From Micromonosporaceae bacterium (GTDB lineage: Bacteria > Actinomycetota > Actinomycetes > Mycobacteriales > Micromonosporaceae), in NCBI GenBank assembly GCA_003543035.1, contig DPJL01000314.1, positions 24,632 to 40,125 of the forward strand: a stretch of 15,494 nucleotides of DNA. The letters run 5' to 3'. Position 1 is the first letter of the stretch. Each line of letters begins with the position of its first letter. The position numbers and the translations under genes were made by a program. The notes beneath the pieces are model-generated. The model was not told the origin of the DNA, ran no database searches, and was given only the letters and a program-made list of their open reading frames with translations. Shown one piece after another: positions 11,700-15,494 of this stretch.

Positions 11700-12736
11700 T
11701 TGGGGCGGAAGATCATCGTGGGGGCCTCGGCAACCACGGAGCCGTCAAGCTGCCGTGTGCTCGAGAGCGCCCCCAACCGTCCAAACTCGACACCGGGGAA
11801 GAGCTCGACGATGTCCGAGGCGCCAAGCGTCCGGTGGGCTCCCTTGCTCAGAGTCAGCTCGCCGTCGGCGGCGCCACCGAGCCGCACGATGGTGCCGTTC
11901 ATGCTCATGTCGGTGACCGAAATCCCTTGCGGGGTAAGGGCTACCGACACGTGTGACCGGCTCACCTTGGCCCGGCCCTCTTCGCTGAGCCATTGCCCGA
12001 GCACCAGACCGCCGCCTTCAGGCGCGCGGCCCACCACAACCGGGGCCGCGGCTGTGACGACGAAGCGGGTGCGGATGATGCCGTCCACCCGGATCGCCAG
12101 CACCTGTTGGGGCGCGCGGGGACCGGTGTCGTTCAGGGGTGCGTCGTGCCGGGGGCAACCGGGCTGAGCCGCTCGCAATCGCGGCACGGGCTGGCCGCTG
12201 CTGCGCCGCATCTGGCCGAAGTTGCCGCACTCCGGGTCGGGGCACTGCCACCAACGGGCCATCATCCGCTGCCCCACCTGAGACGGGCCGTGCGGGATCG
12301 AGTTGCGCGGGTTGAGCACTGCGCCGCCGGCGCCAGATAGTGGCGCCCATGTTGCCGGCAGTGAACGGGAGATCACCGGAAGGCCGGTCAGCTCGGACAC
12401 CTCGACCACCCGCTGCCCCGCTCCCTGCACCACTTCCACCAGACCGTCATCGGCCCAGCGCCGCATCACCATGCGCTCGTTGGAAGTCAGATCCTGGTTG
12501 GACAGCAGGGATTTGTCGACGATGCAGTAGGCGATGACCTGCTCCTCGCCGACCTGACGGGCCAGCGCGTCAATGACCAGGCCCAGCCGCAACAGGTTGG
12601 CCGGGCGGCCGCCGCCCCCGTCGAGATCGGCGCAATACATCATCTCGGCGACGTCGAGCACGCCCGCAGCTAGTGCGGGGTCAGTACCGAGACGGCGCTC
12701 TATCGCATCAAGGACCTGGCTGACCTCAAACCGCAT
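11696..12736 (-). CDS. FHA-domain protein with PIN-like N-terminal region and Cys/His cluster
   Basis: This predicted cytoplasmic protein of 346 residues has three parts. Residues about 28-126 resemble a PIN/NYN-like nuclease fold: YCADLDGG with Asp37/Asp39, LGLVIDALARQV, YCIVDKSLLS with Asp74, and VVEVSELTGLPVISR. The usual later acidic residues are replaced (GAGQRV and SRS instead of GAD-type and SxD), so nuclease activity is doubtful. Residues 165-197 hold CPDPEC and CPRH, a possible zinc site. Residues 212-312 form an FHA domain with Gly236-Arg237, Ser259-Arg-Ser-His262 and Asn280-Gly-Thr, the phosphothreonine-binding set. A Ser/Thr kinase partner is expected but none is encoded here. It follows the SHOCT gene by 10 bp, with a leaderless -10 on the preceding stop. 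The PIN assignment is tentative; the FHA call is firm. Confidence 0.82.
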   Translation of the reverse strand: MRFEVSQVLDAIERRLGTDPALAAGVLDVAEMMYCADLDGGGGRPANLLRLGLVIDALARQVGEEQVIAYCIVDKSLLSNQDLTSNERMVMRRWADDGLVEVVQGAGQRVVEVSELTGLPVISRSLPATWAPLSGAGGAVLNPRNSIPHGPSQVGQRMMARWWQCPDPECGNFGQMRRSSGQPVPRLRAAQPGCPRHDAPLNDTGPRAPQQVLAIRVDGIIRTRFVVTAAAPVVVGRAPEGGGLVLGQWLSEEGRAKVSRSHVSVALTPQGISVTDMSMNGTIVRLGGAADGELTLSKGAHRTLGASDIVELFPGVEFGRLGALSSTRQLDGSVVAEAPTMIFRPN

Positions 12737-12743
12737 GCGCCCG

Positions 12744-12749
12744 AGACTA
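12744..12749 (-). promoter_or_regulatory. -10 hexamer TAGTCT built on the upstream stop codon
   Basis: On the minus strand TAGTCT is followed by seven bases (CGGGCGC) and the ATG of the FHA-protein gene. Its TAG is the stop codon of the preceding SHOCT gene. It suggests an internal leaderless promoter in the operon. The junction closely resembles the one before fabG at 7936-7948. Confidence 0.42.
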
Positions 12750-13046
12750 CTTGAGGATTCGCGCCTTCTCCTCCACGAACTCCTCGTCTGTCAACTTTCC
12801 GCGATCGTGCAGGTCGGATAGCAGCTTCAGATCGTGTTCGCGCTCTTCCCTTGTCGCACCTGTTGGCCGAAATATCAGATATATCAGGGTACCGAGGAAC
12901 GGTGCGAAGACCACGAGAACGATCCACAGCGCCTTGACCCAACCTTCTATGTCGTCGCGCCGGAAGATGTCGACGATCGCAAATCCCCAAATGAGCAGTA
13001 GCGGGATGAAGATCAACAGTAGCCAGAAGACATCCCAGAAATCCAT
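12747..13046 (-). CDS. Small membrane protein with PLDc_N-like helices and C-terminal SHOCT domain
   Basis: This membrane protein of 99 residues has two hydrophobic helices (about 4-24 and 37-59) around the short polar loop FRRDDIEGWVK, followed by FRPTG. That layout and the aromatic-rich first helix (MDFWDVFWLLL) match the PLDc_N (phospholipase-D nuclease N-terminal) two-helix module without any nuclease part. Residues 72-99, LKLLSDLHDRGKLTDEEFVEEKARIL, are a clear SHOCT motif, a short helical oligomerisation or adaptor element. It lies between a giant membrane protein gene and the FHA gene with 10-bp gaps on both sides, so the three are probably co-transcribed. A role as an adaptor linking membrane and cytosol is an inference. 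No leaderless -10 or strong ribosome site is seen before its ATG. Confidence 0.85.
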   Translation of the reverse strand: MDFWDVFWLLLIFIPLLLIWGFAIVDIFRRDDIEGWVKALWIVLVVFAPFLGTLIYLIFRPTGATREEREHDLKLLSDLHDRGKLTDEEFVEEKARILK

Positions 13047-13056
13047 ATGTGTATTT

Positions 13057-15494
13057 TCAGGTCATTCGGGAGACCGCGTCTCGCAATCGCCCCAGATCCC
13101 TCAGCCGCCCCTCGTAGGTGATGGCCAGCCCGACCAGCAGCAGCCCGCCGATCGCCAGCGGGATCCAGGCCGGCACCATCTGCCACACCAGCACCAACTC
13201 GTGCACGGCCAGCAGGAGCAGGGTCGCCCCGCCCAGCAGGAAGGGTGCCTGGCGGCGCCAGACCGCTCCGGCGATGGTGACAGCCAGCGCACCGGCGCCT
13301 AGCAGCAGCCGGCGCAGGGTCTGATCCGGCTGGATGAGCACAGCGGCCAGGCTTGGCAGGAGTGCCGCACCTAGGGCTGGGCCGTAGCCGAGCCAACTCG
13401 ACAGGTCAGCCCGCTTTCGCGCGGCCATCACGCCCACCACGATCGCCAGGACTGCGACCGGCAACGTATAGGCCTCAAGCGTTTCCACCTTCTCGGCCTG
13501 CAACAGCAGGATCCAGGCAAACCAGATCAGCGCCGCCGCGATCGAAGCCCTTGGCACGGTTTGGCGTCGCAAGGCGGTCAGTCCTATCGCGACTCCCCAG
13601 ATCGCCAAAACGCCTGCGGCAGCGCGGGGTGAGCCATTGCAGAGGGCAAGAGCCACCGCAGCGCTGGAATGCGCGGCGGCTTCGGCAGCCGGACCTGCAC
13701 CACGCGATAGCGGCGTATACGCGATGACCAGCAGCAGCGCCGCAGCGACGAGCACAAGATAAGCGGTGACATCGGGGTTCAGGCTGGCCGCCTGGCCGAT
13801 TGAGACGGCAAGGAGCACCTTCGCCGCCGCCCCGGCCAGCCAAGCGAGAATCCGGATCTCCTTGGCCTTCGCGCTCGTGGCGACCACCACCGCTGCGACG
13901 CTGATCAGCGCGAAAGCCGTTATGGTGGACCATTTCTCGGGCAGCGCACCGGCCAGACCCGGCAGAATCAGAAGCGCACCAACCACTCCCAGGACCGGGT
14001 CCTTGCCCCGAAGCGTCGCCACGACCACCATCGCCAGCCCACCCAGCAGGGTCACCGCGGGGATCACCGGCCACGGCACCTCGAAGACGGCCAGCCACAT
14101 CAACGCCGGGATCACCGCGGCGAAGGCGATGACCCGCACCGATCGCAGCGTGGCAAGTGGGACGAGCAGGAGCGTGACCGCGATCGCATGCAGCATCGGC
14201 ACATGCGGCGTCTGAGAGTTGCCGGCCCAGATCCGTTCGACGTTTCCGATCGGTTCGAGCAACACTGAGTACCAGCTGGCACCTGTCCACAGCAGCGTCA
14301 CGAAAGCGGGCAGCAGCGGAGCCCAGCGAACCCAAGCCCACTTGCCACCGAAGCCGAAGATGGTCATCGCCACCGCCGAGGCGGCCGCGTACACAGCCTG
14401 CGACTCGTTGCCCGGCAAGTCCGGCCACAGCGGATAGAGGGCGATCAGCATTCCGGCGACCACGTGGTAGCCGCGGAAGAGCTTGGCAGTCCCCAAAAGC
14501 GGGACGGCGAGCACGACCAGCAGCAGCACGCGCCACGAAGCAACCTGGTCTCCGCCGAACGCGGCTACCGCCGTGAAAGCCAGCCAGGGCAACAACAGGT
14601 CGACGAATCCGGCGGCGATGCCCCCGAGCGAATACCGTCCCTCGATGGTGACGCCCGGCCGGAAGAGACTCCGGGGTGCGGCTGTGGACACCACAAGCCC
14701 AATCACCACAACGGCTGTCATCACGAGCATGGCGCGCATTGGCGAGCCCTGCCCGACCATGAGCGCGTGGCCGATGAGTAGCAGTGCGCCCACGCTCTTG
14801 GCCGCGAGCCCAAACCTGCCCGGCACAGTCAGCGCCCAGACCAACAAACCGGCCGCTATCACCAGATCGATCGTCGGGGCGGCCCACGCGGCGACCGGCG
14901 GCCAGCCTGGCGCTGCCAAGGCAAGCGCGACGAGCCCGGCGACAACGGCCAGTTTCCGTGCCACACCAGGAGCAAGGAGCGCTCCGGCCCCGACCAGGAG
15001 CACGAGCGAAACCGGCAACTCCCATTGATACGCGCCGTCGAGCAGTTTCGGCTCAGCCGCGTGCCACCACGGGATGGCCGCCCCGATGTTTTGCACCCCA
15101 AGGGCTGCGGCCCAGATGAACGCGACTGCGCCCGGCAGCAAAAGGGAAATCGTGGCACCCCATCGCGCACCGATGCTCCACGGCCCGGGAATGACTCGGA
15201 CCGCATACCAGGTCAGCAGGACAGCTACCGCGGCAACGGCGGAGTGGATCACGAAGTATCGCTCGTTCGAGAGCTGATCCAGCGGACGGAGCACCGCCGC
15301 AACCACGGCCAAGACCACCACCGCGCCCGCGATGCCCTGATGCACCCGTTGCCCGCTGATCCAGGCTCCTGCGGCGAACACCAGCGCAACGGCAACCAGG
15401 ACAAGCGATGCCCGGATGCTGCCCGTGCTCCACTCCGTCACGGCCAAGCCGACGGCGACCAGTAGGGCCAGCCCGTGGAAGCCCCACGCCAGGA
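13057..15494 (-). CDS. Very large polytopic membrane protein (SCO7613 C-terminal-like), 5' end outside the window
   Basis: This is the C-terminal part, about 812 codons, of an integral membrane protein. A TTG at 15447 could serve as a start, but the frame stays open to the right edge and encodes another hydrophobic stretch (LAWGFHGLALLVAVGLAV), so the gene almost certainly continues beyond the window. I count about 28-30 hydrophobic segments, rich in Ala, Leu, Val and Trp, separated by short loops, with no soluble domain, no catalytic motif and no recognisable transporter signature. The composition and helix density resemble the actinobacterial 'SCO7613 C-terminal domain' membrane proteins, a tentative match made from memory. 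The C-terminus (GRLRDLGRLRDAVSRMT) is basic and presumably cytoplasmic. The SHOCT gene follows after 10 bp. The function is unknown. Confidence 0.78.
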   Translation of the reverse strand, partial: LAWGFHGLALLVAVGLAVTEWSTGSIRASLVLVAVALVFAAGAWISGQRVHQGIAGAVVVLAVVAAVLRPLDQLSNERYFVIHSAVAAVAVLLTWYAVRVIPGPWSIGARWGATISLLLPGAVAFIWAAALGVQNIGAAIPWWHAAEPKLLDGAYQWELPVSLVLLVGAGALLAPGVARKLAVVAGLVALALAAPGWPPVAAWAAPTIDLVIAAGLLVWALTVPGRFGLAAKSVGALLLIGHALMVGQGSPMRAMLVMTAVVVIGLVVSTAAPRSLFRPGVTIEGRYSLGGIAAGFVDLLLPWLAFTAVAAFGGDQVASWRVLLLVVLAVPLLGTAKLFRGYHVVAGMLIALYPLWPDLPGNESQAVYAAASAVAMTIFGFGGKWAWVRWAPLLPAFVTLLWTGASWYSVLLEPIGNVERIWAGNSQTPHVPMLHAIAVTLLLVPLATLRSVRVIAFAAVIPALMWLAVFEVPWPVIPAVTLLGGLAMVVVATLRGKDPVLGVVGALLILPGLAGALPEKWSTITAFALISVAAVVVATSAKAKEIRILAWLAGAAAKVLLAVSIGQAASLNPDVTAYLVLVAAALLLVIAYTPLSRGAGPAAEAAAHSSAAVALALCNGSPRAAAGVLAIWGVAIGLTALRRQTVPRASIAAALIWFAWILLLQAEKVETLEAYTLPVAVLAIVVGVMAARKRADLSSWLGYGPALGAALLPSLAAVLIQPDQTLRRLLLGAGALAVTIAGAVWRRQAPFLLGGATLLLLAVHELVLVWQMVPAWIPLAIGGLLLVGLAITYEGRLRDLGRLRDAVSRMT

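Noticed and set aside
13475..15025. Minus-strand open frame of 516 codons inside the giant membrane protein
   Set aside because: It is the +1-type shadow of a hydrophobic gene: Arg/Gly/Ala-rich with no membrane segments. The overlapping frame has regular helices throughout.

Overview
The window is GC-rich DNA with long, tightly packed genes, GTG starts, lipoprotein and Sec signals, an FHA protein, DtxR/IdeR-type iron boxes and many start codons that look leaderless. This fits a chromosomal segment of a high-GC actinobacterium. A Pseudonocardiales-type actinomycete is my guess, but the genus cannot be fixed from the sequence. I see no RNA gene, insertion sequence, CRISPR array or phage gene.

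Layout. (1) 1-2729, minus strand: a ferric-iron ABC importer. It comprises a lipoprotein binding protein, a double-domain permease and an ATPase cut by the left edge, in translation-coupled order. Its promoter carries two overlapping DtxR/IdeR-like boxes. (2) 2831-3601, plus strand: a DeoR-family repressor, divergent from the importer, with its own inverted-repeat operator candidate. (3) 3837-5461, plus strand: a YibE/F-family membrane protein and a small DUF7144-like membrane protein. They end at a strong double hairpin shared with a convergent gene. (4) 5591-9454, minus strand: a WbaP-type polyprenyl-phosphate sugar transferase, a FabG-type reductase 10 bp downstream, and a secreted CocE/S15-type serine hydrolase behind a palindromic operator region. 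(5) 9613-11633, plus strand: a guanidino-group-modifying hydrolase (DDAH/ArgZ type) overlapping rocD by ATGA. This is an arginine-to-glutamate-semialdehyde module. (6) 11696-15494, minus strand: a very large polytopic membrane protein running off the right edge, a two-TM/SHOCT protein and a cytoplasmic FHA protein with a degenerate PIN-like N-terminus. Spacings are 10 bp, so this is a probable operon. It converges on rocD, and the two stop codons lie inside a pair of mutually complementary hairpins.

How the parts work together: genes of region 1 form one transport system under likely iron control. Region 5 is one catabolic pathway, and its operon logic argues that the hydrolase makes ornithine rather than citrulline. 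Region 6 is the least described part and the best candidate for an unstudied system, a membrane giant with a small adaptor-like membrane protein and a phosphothreonine-reading cytosolic protein. A recurring theme is a TANNNT -10 hexamer 5-7 nt before the start codon of six genes. In two of them the hexamer begins with the TAG stop codon of the preceding gene.
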